A DNA stretch of 64,000 bases from a virus, in IMG/VR virus record IMGVR_UViG_3300027770_000026, positions 124,001 through 188,000 of that record. One strand, written 5' to 3'. Position numbers and translations under genes: made by a program. Within the stretch, counting starts at the first letter, position 1, and every line of letters starts with the position of its first letter. The notes beneath the pieces were generated by a model, which saw nothing but the letters and a program-made list of their open reading frames with translations, did no database searches and was not told the origin of the DNA. Positions 39,935-48,252 of the stretch are shown here, piece after piece.

Positions 39935-41083
39935 ATGCCCAGATTAAGTATGTGGCGGCCCGAATACAGTAAAGACTACTACTGGATTGACCGTTCGTCA
40001 AGAGAATATTTCATGATTGGTGGTGTGGGCATTTATGTACACAAATATCTAGGCGTGTCAACCGATTCTAGAGACAGTTCGGGACCTGCACAACCTGCAG
40101 GGGGCGATCTAAGTGTTACGGGAATTCAGGATCTGTTGCTCATGGAAAACCGTGATCGCAAGTATGATCCAAACATTTATGAGCTACGTGGCGTTTATAA
40201 CCCAAACGACACGGACTTTGACCTAAGTCAATTTGGCTTGTTCCTTAGTAATGACAATTTGTTTGTCAGCTTTCACATCAATGACATGGTTGAGCGTCTA
40301 GGCAGAACACTCATGAGCGGTGACGTACTAGAATTCCCTAACCTCAAAGATCCATTCGCTATTCACGACGTAGCAAAAGCACTCAAGCGTTTCTATGTTG
40401 TTAATGACACTAGTCGCAGCGCAGAAGGATTTAGTCCCACATGGTATCCGCACATTTGGCGTGCTAAGGTTGGACCACTTGTGGATGCACAGGAGTACAA
40501 GGATATCTTTGGTAACGGACAAAATCCCAACGACTTACTCAACTATCTCAGCAACTACAACAAGGTCAAGGCTGTTAATGATGCAGTTGTTGCCCAAGCA
40601 GAAGCAGATGTTCCGCAAAGCGGTTACGACACTAGCATGTTCTGGGTTAACCCAACCAATGCAGACGGCAGTATTAATGTAACTAACGAACTAGATATTG
40701 CAGCAGAGACTGGAACCCCATTAGCCATTGAAGGCGAAGGTTACGGTACACCAACGGCCAATGGATATCTTACTACATATCTTCTAGGCGACGGTGATGC
40801 TCCAAATGGTATTACCAGTGGGTTTGGAACTGCGTTCCCGATGAGTCCTGCAACAGGCGATTACTTTAAACGTACAGACTTTTTGCCTGCTCGCTTGTTC
40901 CGTTACGATGGCTTCCGCTGGATGTTCGTTGAGGATGCCGTGAGAACCAATATAAGTAACAACGATACTAAGAATACACTCAAAGGCACCTTTGTTAACA
41001 ACACTAACATTACCGAGACTTCTCGTGGCAATATCAACGAGCGTCAAACACTCAATGACTTGTTGAAACCCAAGGCTGATTAA
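39935..41083 (+). CDS. 14: neck protein, gp14-like
   Basis: 382 residues (T4 gp14 has 256). The segment QDLLLMENRDRKYDPNIYELRGVY, then FDLSQFGLFLSNDNLFVSFHINDM, then LMSGDVLEFPNLKD and ALKRFYVVNDTSRSAEGFSPTWYPHIWRAK follows the order of T4 gp14 ('MRG..YY...', 'FG...ND...LSI', 'P.eGDLIyFP'). It binds gp13 at the neck and completes the head-tail joint. The C-terminal about 130 residues are an added region ending with a 'GDYF...LFRYDGFRWMFV' module also found in other virion proteins here. gp15 follows after two bases. Confidence 0.72.
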   Translation: MPRLSMWRPEYSKDYYWIDRSSREYFMIGGVGIYVHKYLGVSTDSRDSSGPAQPAGGDLSVTGIQDLLLMENRDRKYDPNIYELRGVYNPNDTDFDLSQFGLFLSNDNLFVSFHINDMVERLGRTLMSGDVLEFPNLKDPFAIHDVAKALKRFYVVNDTSRSAEGFSPTWYPHIWRAKVGPLVDAQEYKDIFGNGQNPNDLLNYLSNYNKVKAVNDAVVAQAEADVPQSGYDTSMFWVNPTNADGSINVTNELDIAAETGTPLAIEGEGYGTPTANGYLTTYLLGDGDAPNGITSGFGTAFPMSPATGDYFKRTDFLPARLFRYDGFRWMFVEDAVRTNISNNDTKNTLKGTFVNNTNITETSRGNINERQTLNDLLKPKAD

Positions 41084-41085
41084 TT

Positions 41086-42612
41086 ATGAGCTCTTATTTT
41101 TACAGTGGACAGATACGTAGATTTCTAGGACAGTTCATTCGTGTAATGAGTGGGTTCAAGGTCAAGTTTGGACGTGACGCCAATGGTAGCGAAGTGTTCC
41201 GTGAAGTTCCGTGTACTTACGGAGACCCTAGTCGTCAGGTAGCGCAGATCATGCGCAGTAATAGTGCAAACGTTGCGCTAACTGTGCCGCAGATTAGCTG
41301 CTATATTGTTGACCTAAAGTATTCACGCGAACGTATTATGGAACCAAACTTTGTCAAAAAGGTTCAGGTAATAGAACGTGCAATCGATCCTGCTACCGGA
41401 CTGTATACCAGTGCGCCCGGCGACAAGTATACAGTGGAACGACTAATGCCCGTACCATATGACCTAAGTGTTAAAGCAGACATATGGACCAGCAGTACTG
41501 ATCAGAAGATGCAGTTGTTAGAACAAATTGGCGTATTGTTTAATCCCAGTATGGAAATACAGGGCAGCGATACATTCTTAGACTGGACCAGTTTAAGCTA
41601 TGTTGAACTAGACGGTTTGCAGTGGAGTAGCAGACAAGTTCCAGTTGGCACCGAAGATCCAATCGATATTGCTAGTATGACCTTTACCATGCCCATATGG
41701 TTAAGTGCTCCTGCTAAAGTCAAGAAGATGGGTGTTATCACAAACATTGTGGAAAATCTTTATACATCCGATGGACAGGTTCGCCCGGATCTAGCAGAAC
41801 AAGGATTCACTGCCGAAGACTTTATATTTGATATACGCTTGCAAAACAGCGGCAGTACTATGGACGATTTCTCCAGCAGTATATCGTCAACAGGCAACAC
41901 AGTTAATCAGTTTCCTGATCCAAACAATCCCAGCGAAACACGATATCAGAACGTGGGACATAATCCAAGACAACGTATTGGCTTGCCGTATGATGTTATT
42001 GTCATAAACGGTGTTGCCCGTGCAGTGAGAAAAGAAACTCCGTCCAGCGACAATGGTGTTAACTCAAACGTCACTGCATCGTCTTACGCGCTTTGGAATG
42101 AAATACTACCGTTATGCTCTACTACATTCCAAGATGGTATTACAAGACTGTACTTGCGATTGAGCGATGACGTAGAAGTAGTAGGTGTGGTATCACTAGA
42201 TCCCTCTGACAATTCAAGACTGATGTTTACTGTAGACGCAGACACTATTCCTAGCAATACACTAGATGCAGTTAATCGAATAGTAAATCCCATACAGTCT
42301 GGTCCTAGTACTGGCTTGCCTGCTAAGGCATTAGGTCAACGTTATCTACTGTTAGACGATATTGGTTCAAGTGCTGATACAGGCGATGCACTTGCGTGGC
42401 GTGGGGCGGATAGTTCTGAGCTTGTTGCCAAGAAGCATGACATTGTGGAATACAATGGTAGCAGATGGGTCGTAAGTTATAGCCCAGCAGGAACAGAAAC
42501 CGTACAATATGTTACAAATCTAACAAATAGCCAGCAGTTCAAATGGGACGGATTTGAATGGCTGCGTAGTTGGGAAGGTGTTTACCGAGAGGGCGAATGG
42601 AGACTACACTAA
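41086..42612 (+). CDS. 15: tail sheath stabiliser / tail completion protein, gp15-like
   Basis: 508 residues (T4 gp15 has 272). The start SSYFYSGQIRRFLGQFIRVMSGF and the following REVPCTYGDPSRQ, then ISCYIVDLKYSRER, then YDLSVKADIWTSSTDQKMQLLEQI and FNPSMEI match T4 gp15 segment by segment (GYFYNSSFRRY, IRVPITYAS, INLHLVDFSY, MIYELSIFTRYEDDMFQIVEQI). gp15 caps the tail and links sheath to neck. The C-terminal 240 residues are an extension with two YNG/WDG..W modules near the end. Encoded together with the gp14-like partner. Confidence 0.88.
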   Translation: MSSYFYSGQIRRFLGQFIRVMSGFKVKFGRDANGSEVFREVPCTYGDPSRQVAQIMRSNSANVALTVPQISCYIVDLKYSRERIMEPNFVKKVQVIERAIDPATGLYTSAPGDKYTVERLMPVPYDLSVKADIWTSSTDQKMQLLEQIGVLFNPSMEIQGSDTFLDWTSLSYVELDGLQWSSRQVPVGTEDPIDIASMTFTMPIWLSAPAKVKKMGVITNIVENLYTSDGQVRPDLAEQGFTAEDFIFDIRLQNSGSTMDDFSSSISSTGNTVNQFPDPNNPSETRYQNVGHNPRQRIGLPYDVIVINGVARAVRKETPSSDNGVNSNVTASSYALWNEILPLCSTTFQDGITRLYLRLSDDVEVVGVVSLDPSDNSRLMFTVDADTIPSNTLDAVNRIVNPIQSGPSTGLPAKALGQRYLLLDDIGSSADTGDALAWRGADSSELVAKKHDIVEYNGSRWVVSYSPAGTETVQYVTNLTNSQQFKWDGFEWLRSWEGVYREGEWRLH

Positions 42613-43016
42613 ACGCTCGCGGTTGTTTCATCTACGCGAGAAACACAGGTAGGTTTTTATTTTTACTGAGTAACGAGACAGGACGCTTTCAGTATACCTG
42701 GGGTATCCCCGGTGGTAAACAGGAACCCAACGAAACTGCAAGAGATTGTATTGTCCGTGAAATAGAAGAAGAAACTGGATACAAGATTCTAACTAACTTC
42801 ATCCCGGTAGATACGTTTACAAACGAACGTGGGTCTTTTTGCTATAGTACGTATTTTTGCAGTGTAGGGCGAGAGTTTATACCAGCTCTGAGCAACGAGC
42901 ACTGCGGCTATTGTTGGACACCATTAGACAATTTTCCTCGCCCCATGCATACTGGCGTGTTTAACAGCATGCGGGAAGAGCTAACTCGTGACTTGCTAAA
43001 AGAACTAATAAAGTAA
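42597..43016 (+). CDS. Nudix hydrolase
   Basis: 139 residues from the ATG at 42597, inside the end of the gp15-like gene; longer forms lack a good start. The complete Nudix box GX5EX7REUXEEXGU lies at residues 40-62 (Gly40, Glu46, Arg54-Glu55, Glu58-Glu59, Gly61). Nudix enzymes hydrolyse nucleoside diphosphates linked to X, such as oxidised dNTPs, ADP-ribose, NADH or RNA caps; the preceding WGIPGG is the usual strand before the box. Substrate not predictable. Its stop (43014-43016) directly abuts the stop of the convergent gene. Confidence 0.88.
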   Translation: METTLNARGCFIYARNTGRFLFLLSNETGRFQYTWGIPGGKQEPNETARDCIVREIEEETGYKILTNFIPVDTFTNERGSFCYSTYFCSVGREFIPALSNEHCGYCWTPLDNFPRPMHTGVFNSMREELTRDLLKELIK

Positions 43017-43658
43017 TTAAGCGATTCCAGTTGAACTAGACTGCAACGTAATGTTAGCTGTATCTAACACAACACTGTCGCTAGTATTTCTAATAGACAA
43101 TGACAGGATTCCAAGTGCCTCGTTATCTACAGTGCCGTTTGTAGATGTAGCAAGAGTCCACGTTTGAGTAGTAGATAACGATGTCCATACTCCAGCACCT
43201 TCGGTCCCCGTGAATGTCCCACCGGTACTAGTTGGGTCAAGTGTCCAAATAGCTTGAACAGAGTAGTCACTAGGATTTTTATTTCCTGGAAGCCATTCAC
43301 CAGTATAACTACCCGAAGCAGATCCAGCAGTTGTTGATGCTATATTATAGGTAAATGTGCCATCGCTTCTTAATCGAACAGTTGCACTACAGCTTGACGA
43401 TGCCACGCTAGTTGATGCTGCACTAACGCTATGACCAGTAATATAAACTTCTGACTTACCAAGTAAATCACTTATTTTTATTGTTCCAGTTGTTGGTACT
43501 GTTGCGCCAACTGAACCAGAATTAATATCAGAAGATTTCACATATGTTCCGTTACGAAGGAAAGCACGTAATGTCTGACTAGTAGCATTAAACTGCGTGT
43601 TTATTTCGCTAAGTTTAAATGGATCGCCCGAGGATGCTGTTGTTTGTAAACGTCCCAT
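43017..43658 (-). CDS. small tail-fibre-like protein (paralogue of the next gene)
   Basis: 213 residues. The N-terminus MGRLQTTASSGDPFKLSEINTQF, then YVKSSDINSG and PTTGTIKISDLLGK is the attachment module 'LQ..a.g.p....I...F......YV....ttGtI.lsdl' common in phage tail proteins. The rest (about 75-213) is a Ser/Thr-rich beta domain, probably the tip. The gene upstream encodes a protein with the same N-terminal plan but a different distal part, as expected for swapped receptor-binding tips. GGAG lies before the ATG. Confidence 0.65.
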   Translation of the reverse strand: MGRLQTTASSGDPFKLSEINTQFNATSQTLRAFLRNGTYVKSSDINSGSVGATVPTTGTIKISDLLGKSEVYITGHSVSAASTSVASSSCSATVRLRSDGTFTYNIASTTAGSASGSYTGEWLPGNKNPSDYSVQAIWTLDPTSTGGTFTGTEGAGVWTSLSTTQTWTLATSTNGTVDNEALGILSLSIRNTSDSVVLDTANITLQSSSTGIA

Positions 43659-43669
43659 GCTATATCTCC

Positions 43670-44308
43670 TTAGGTAATCTCAAATGTAACTGTGCCGGTA
43701 GCATTGATACTTTGTGTGTTAAGCCATGTATATACAGTATAGTTTCCGCCGGAATTATACGTAGTTGATCCGGTAGATCCCGATGCAGTTGCTCTAGTTA
43801 CGGTCACAGACGCTGCTTGTGTCATAGTAAGACTAGTCCAAGTTGCACTTGAAGTATAATCGCCACCTGCTAATATCAGTGTAGTAGTATACGTAATACT
43901 AGGGAAAGGAAATGATATTGTTACGCGAGTTCCAAATATACCGCCAATAGTAGCTTGCGCTGTTGAACTAGCAGAAATTCCAAAAAGACTATAACCTGTT
44001 AAACTACCAAATGCTCCAATTCCGCTTAAATTGTTTGAATATCCATAATAAACTACGGTACCACTAGTACTAGTGCCGCTAGTAATACTAGATTTAAAAA
44101 TTTTATCAGTACTAAGAAAATTTAATACATCCACTGTGCCACTTGTTGGTATAGTAGCATTAGCTTGGTGATTAGGAACATATCCGCCACCGCGGCGATA
44201 ACTGGTAAGGGTGTTTGGTCCAGTGTTTGAACCAGTATATCCAAACTCTCCTTTAATCTCGTTAATTGTTAATGGATTACCACCACTTGCTGTACTCTGT
44301 AAGGTCAT
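43670..44308 (-). CDS. small tail-fibre-like protein (paralogue of 43017-43658)
   Basis: 212 residues. It starts MTLQSTASGGNPLTINEIKGEFGYTG, then GGGYVPNHQ, then PTSGTVDVLNFLSTDK, matching the N-terminal 75 residues of its downstream neighbour. The distal domain is Ser/Thr/Gly-rich and beta-stranded (ITYTTTLILAGGDYTSS, TVTRATASGSTGS). Its ATG overlaps the stop of the fibre gene upstream by four bases (ATGA). Confidence 0.65.
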   Translation of the reverse strand: MTLQSTASGGNPLTINEIKGEFGYTGSNTGPNTLTSYRRGGGYVPNHQANATIPTSGTVDVLNFLSTDKIFKSSITSGTSTSGTVVYYGYSNNLSGIGAFGSLTGYSLFGISASSTAQATIGGIFGTRVTISFPFPSITYTTTLILAGGDYTSSATWTSLTMTQAASVTVTRATASGSTGSTTYNSGGNYTVYTWLNTQSINATGTVTFEIT

Positions 44309-45972
44309 GGCTTGTTGGCTAATTGCTGTTCTAGTGACGATACCTTGTTTGTAAGTTCTTTTACTGCTTCAATTAATAATGGAACCAGCTTGTCATATTT
44401 TACAGCAAGTGCACCGTTATAGCTTTCTACTGCTTCGGGTAGTACTTGTTGTACTTCCTGCGCAATAACACCAACTTGATTGCTAGTGTCGATCATTCCA
44501 TTAACTTTACCATTTTCATTCCATGTGTAGTGTACGCCACGTAGTGTATTAATCTTTGCAAGTGCGTTAGTCATTGGTCCACTGATTTCTTTATATCTTA
44601 TATCTGATGTTGCAGCAAAGTCTGTTGCAGTAACTGTGCCAGTGCTAGGGTTAACTACAAATACCGAGTTGTAATAGATATTCGTTAATGGATCTACTGT
44701 ATTGTCTGTGAACAACACATAACGATTTGTGTTTGTACTGTTTGTACCAAATGTTACACCAGTACCTTGACTGCCAACATAGCCCTGCGGACCTTGTGCT
44801 CCTATATTACCCTGTGGCCCTTGTGGTCCACGCGAACCAACAAATCCTTGTGGGCCAACACTTCCGGTGTATCCACCACCACCCCCACCTGACGAGGATC
44901 CAGTAAAACCAGTAGCTCCTTGTGGTCCAACACTTCCGGTGTATCCGCCAGCTGCACTACCAGTATATCCCTGCGGGCCTTGTGGTCCTTGTGGACCCTG
45001 TGGGCCGCGCGATCCTGTGTAACCTGGGTTTGCACTCCAGGTCATTGTGCCAGCGCCGTTAGTCGTTAGTGCATATCCAGATAATCCGTCAGCTGCTGGT
45101 AATGCATATGTAATACTGCTACTACCTGCAAAACCTGCTGCAGCAAGGCCAACATATGCTCCATTAGTTGCATATATCTTTAGACCTGCACTGCTAACGG
45201 CTAGTCTTTGCGATCCTGCCGTAGATACACCAACCGTGTTTGTTGTGGGAAAATATACACCAGTATCGGGATCACCTGTTGTTGTAATACTAGGTAATGC
45301 TGCAGTACCTGCATCAAATTCCACTGTGCCAAATGCAGTAGTACCTGTTACATCTAAGTTAACTACTGTTAACGTGTTAGTGCTTGCGTTATATTCAAAG
45401 CCTGCCTCTGTTGCTACTAGCCCAGCAGTTGTAGTGTAAAGAACACGACCTGTGGTACCGCCTGAAATCTTAAATCCGCCTGCAGTAACTGTACCTGTTA
45501 CATCTAAGTTACCAGTGAATATGCCGTTTGTTGCAGTGACGTCACCTGTTGCAGTGATGTCTGCAGCAACGATGTTACTGTTGCTTACTGTTGGGCCAAT
45601 TAGATCAAAGTCTGTACCGTTATAAACGTACAACTGACCTGTGTCTGACTTAAACCAAAAGTCGCCACTTGCATTTGTTGTGGGACGGGCTGTTGCAATA
45701 ACAGTTGCACTGTGTGGCTTAAAGCCCGATCCGTTATAAACATTTAATCTACCAGTAGAAGTATTATACCAAATTTGTCCAACTAGTGGATTTGATGGGG
45801 CTGTAGAATTAGCAAAGCTTTCTAGTATTCGTACCAAGTTCTGATTCAGTGTTGAACCATATCCTGGATAGTTCTTACCCACCAGTGTAATAGAAGTTTT
45901 AGTGGTATCTAGTGTACCATCCTGTAGTGTTATTAATGTTTGACCATTACTTTTGGTTATAATATATGACAT
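44305..45972 (-). CDS. tail fibre with collagen-like repeats and S74 intramolecular chaperone
   Basis: 555 residues. Residues 1-125 are the fibre attachment domain (YIITKSNGQTLITL, LVGKNYPGYG, GQIWYNTSTGRLNVYNG and a second GDFWFKSDTGQLYVYNG). A beta region follows, then collagen-like Gly-Pro-Gln repeats (about 325-410). The C-terminus is an S74 peptidase chaperone: ATSDIRYKEI, then ALAKINTLRGVHYTWN, NQVGVIAQEVQQVLPEAV and a final coiled coil. Such domains trimerise the fibre and then cleave themselves off at the Ser in SD-x-R-x-K. It shares its N-terminal domain with the next two genes. Confidence 0.85.
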   Translation of the reverse strand: MSYIITKSNGQTLITLQDGTLDTTKTSITLVGKNYPGYGSTLNQNLVRILESFANSTAPSNPLVGQIWYNTSTGRLNVYNGSGFKPHSATVIATARPTTNASGDFWFKSDTGQLYVYNGTDFDLIGPTVSNSNIVAADITATGDVTATNGIFTGNLDVTGTVTAGGFKISGGTTGRVLYTTTAGLVATEAGFEYNASTNTLTVVNLDVTGTTAFGTVEFDAGTAALPSITTTGDPDTGVYFPTTNTVGVSTAGSQRLAVSSAGLKIYATNGAYVGLAAAGFAGSSSITYALPAADGLSGYALTTNGAGTMTWSANPGYTGSRGPQGPQGPQGPQGYTGSAAGGYTGSVGPQGATGFTGSSSGGGGGGYTGSVGPQGFVGSRGPQGPQGNIGAQGPQGYVGSQGTGVTFGTNSTNTNRYVLFTDNTVDPLTNIYYNSVFVVNPSTGTVTATDFAATSDIRYKEISGPMTNALAKINTLRGVHYTWNENGKVNGMIDTSNQVGVIAQEVQQVLPEAVESYNGALAVKYDKLVPLLIEAVKELTNKVSSLEQQLANKP

Positions 45973-45987
45973 GTTTGTTCTCTTCTA

Positions 45988-48252
45988 TTACGCTATCTTC
46001 ATTATGAAGTATAGGGTGTAGTATGGAGGCAACGTACTTACAGTATGGGTATGTACCCCATCGCTATTGATTGCGTGAGTATGTGGGTCTCCTGCTCCAA
46101 CACTGCCAACCAATGGTGTTGATAGACCGTTAGTTGATCTGTATGCGCCAACAGAAGCAGGGCCTGTTATCGACTTACCAGCAACTGCAAGACCTGGTGC
46201 ATTGTTAAATCCGTATGACACGTTATCGGTGTCAGTTCCTCCATCAACATATAATGTGTGTGCGTGTGATGGCAGTTCTCCCGCAGTTAGTACGTGCCCG
46301 CCTGTTAGGCCACCATGCGTGTGTGCACCGTTTGACGCCGTTGTACTAGAGCTGCTGCCACCTTCATAGCGAACTTCGCCCGGTGTTGTTGCTGGATTGC
46401 TGTAGTCTGCGCTTGCGCCCATTACAAACTTATTAACTAAGTTTGGTGTGCCGCTGGTGCCGTCACAAATATGCCAATTGGCAGGAACCGCAGCAGCAGT
46501 ACCGTACCACATGATTATTGATCCAACCGGAAGTGTAGTTGACGCGGCACTAATGTCAACATTAACTGTGTTACCAACAGACGAAGTTACGTTAACGTCA
46601 GTGCCGGTAAAGTTAATAGTTGTCACACCCGATGAAGTGCCTACACCTGAACCAGTGTCCTGTACTGTTACACCTGATATACCAGTTCCGTACGTTGTGA
46701 TTGCACTTCTTACAAATGCGGTAGTTGCAATCTTAGTTGAGTTGTCACTTGTTGCCGGAGTAGTTGATATTGGAGCGCCAGTAAAGGTAGGACTTGCAAT
46801 ATCTGCCTTAACATCCACATAAGCTTTTGTTGCAGGATGTGAATTTGCACTTGGTGTTGGCACTGTAATTGTTGCGCCAGTGAAGTTATGCGTTCCGGTA
46901 AAAGTATTGCCAGACTTTAATGCATAGTCGCCTTCAATTACAGTTACACGGTTAGCTACTGTAGTTAGGTCGCTAACATTTGCCTTAGTAATCAGTGTAC
47001 CTGTAATAACATCCTGTACAAACTTAGTATTAGCAATCTGTGCATCGCTTTGTGCAAGATTGCTAATATTTGGTACTGTAGGAATACCAGTTAGGTCAGT
47101 ATTATCAAACTGACCTTTAACATATTCTGTGGTTGCAATACGTGTGCTATTTTCGCTAAACGACAGTACTCCGGTTGCAGTTGGTGCTCCTGTTAGTACT
47201 GTATTGTTAAACTGTGCCTTAACATATGCTGTGGTTGCAAACTTTGTAGTATTGTCTGAAGTTGATGCAGTTACACCAGTGACGGTGCTAGCAAATACTG
47301 CTGCTCCGTCAACTTGTAATGTACCTGTGCCTGCAACATGCAATGTTGCTGCAGGGGAGGCAGTATTAATACCAACTTCTTGTCCTGTTGTTACAGTGAA
47401 TGTACTTTGTAATCCAGTACCATTGGTAGTCTGTAGATAGATGTTCCCGCCATTAACTGTGTTGCTTATGCGGAAGTTATTGCTTTGTGGGTATAGTTGA
47501 ATCTGAGATGCTGACCCAACACTTAGGCCAGTGTTAGCATTCAATGTTCCGGCAATAACTCCATTTGCATTGTTACGAATAATGTTATTAGCCGATAAAG
47601 TACTTGTACCGTCTTTGAGTGTTTCTGCAACAGTTGCAAGTCCACGAATCTTAAAGTCCCAGGTAGTATCGTCGCCAATGTTTAGTCCTGGTGCTAGTGT
47701 TGGTAAAGGAACGCTCTTGAATCCAATTTGCGCACTTGCAGGTACAAATGTTTCGTCTGTAATGATTGCCACGTTCTTGTTATTAACCAATACACGCAGT
47801 ACAGTGTGCGAGCCGCCCGCAGTGTCGATGATTGTATCAGCTAGTACTTGTGTTTCTGCTATACCTGATGGGCCAACTAAACGGAAAGAACCGCCGCTAT
47901 AAACATACAACTTTCTGTCGTTGGTATCAAACCATAATTGATTTTCTACTGGACTAGTTGGTTGAGAGTTTTGAAATACGCCGGTAACTAAACTGTTAAA
48001 TTGCGAACCTGAATAAACTTTGAGACTCTTACCTGCCTTATCGTACCATAGCTGACCGGTTAAAGGACCAGTAGGTGCAGTAACTGCTGCAAAGTTTTCT
48101 GCTAGGTGAACAATGTTTTCATTCAGTGCTTCACCAAATGCAACATAGTTTTTACCTATTAGAGTTAAACCTGCTTGTTCTACTGCAGTGCCTTGTGGTA
48201 CGGTTAAAAATACCGAACCATCGCTTTTATTAATTTCGTAATTAACGGTCAT
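45988..48252 (-). CDS. tail fibre with C-terminal tail-collar domain
   Basis: 754 residues. The N-terminal domain (YEINKSDGSVFLTV, LIGKNYVAFG, GQLWYDKAGKSLKVYSG, NQLWFDTNDRKLYVYSG) is shared with both neighbours. The centre has four repeats of the type 'SDNxTKxATTAYVKxQF', common in phage fibres. The C-terminus is a phage tail-collar domain (LPVGSIIMWYG, PANWHICDGTSGTPNLVNKFVMGA) rich in His-x-His motifs (THGG, HAHT, HTHA, HTHT), which in T4 gp12 bind metal in the receptor-binding tip. Start and stop overlap the neighbours closely. Confidence 0.85.
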   Translation of the reverse strand: MTVNYEINKSDGSVFLTVPQGTAVEQAGLTLIGKNYVAFGEALNENIVHLAENFAAVTAPTGPLTGQLWYDKAGKSLKVYSGSQFNSLVTGVFQNSQPTSPVENQLWFDTNDRKLYVYSGGSFRLVGPSGIAETQVLADTIIDTAGGSHTVLRVLVNNKNVAIITDETFVPASAQIGFKSVPLPTLAPGLNIGDDTTWDFKIRGLATVAETLKDGTSTLSANNIIRNNANGVIAGTLNANTGLSVGSASQIQLYPQSNNFRISNTVNGGNIYLQTTNGTGLQSTFTVTTGQEVGINTASPAATLHVAGTGTLQVDGAAVFASTVTGVTASTSDNTTKFATTAYVKAQFNNTVLTGAPTATGVLSFSENSTRIATTEYVKGQFDNTDLTGIPTVPNISNLAQSDAQIANTKFVQDVITGTLITKANVSDLTTVANRVTVIEGDYALKSGNTFTGTHNFTGATITVPTPSANSHPATKAYVDVKADIASPTFTGAPISTTPATSDNSTKIATTAFVRSAITTYGTGISGVTVQDTGSGVGTSSGVTTINFTGTDVNVTSSVGNTVNVDISAASTTLPVGSIIMWYGTAAAVPANWHICDGTSGTPNLVNKFVMGASADYSNPATTPGEVRYEGGSSSSTTASNGAHTHGGLTGGHVLTAGELPSHAHTLYVDGGTDTDNVSYGFNNAPGLAVAGKSITGPASVGAYRSTNGLSTPLVGSVGAGDPHTHAINSDGVHTHTVSTLPPYYTLYFIMKIA

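Noticed and set aside
44760-45020. Short repeated bases that look like a DNA repeat array
   Set aside because: They encode the Gly-Pro-Gln collagen-like shaft of the fibre, so the repeat is protein-driven.
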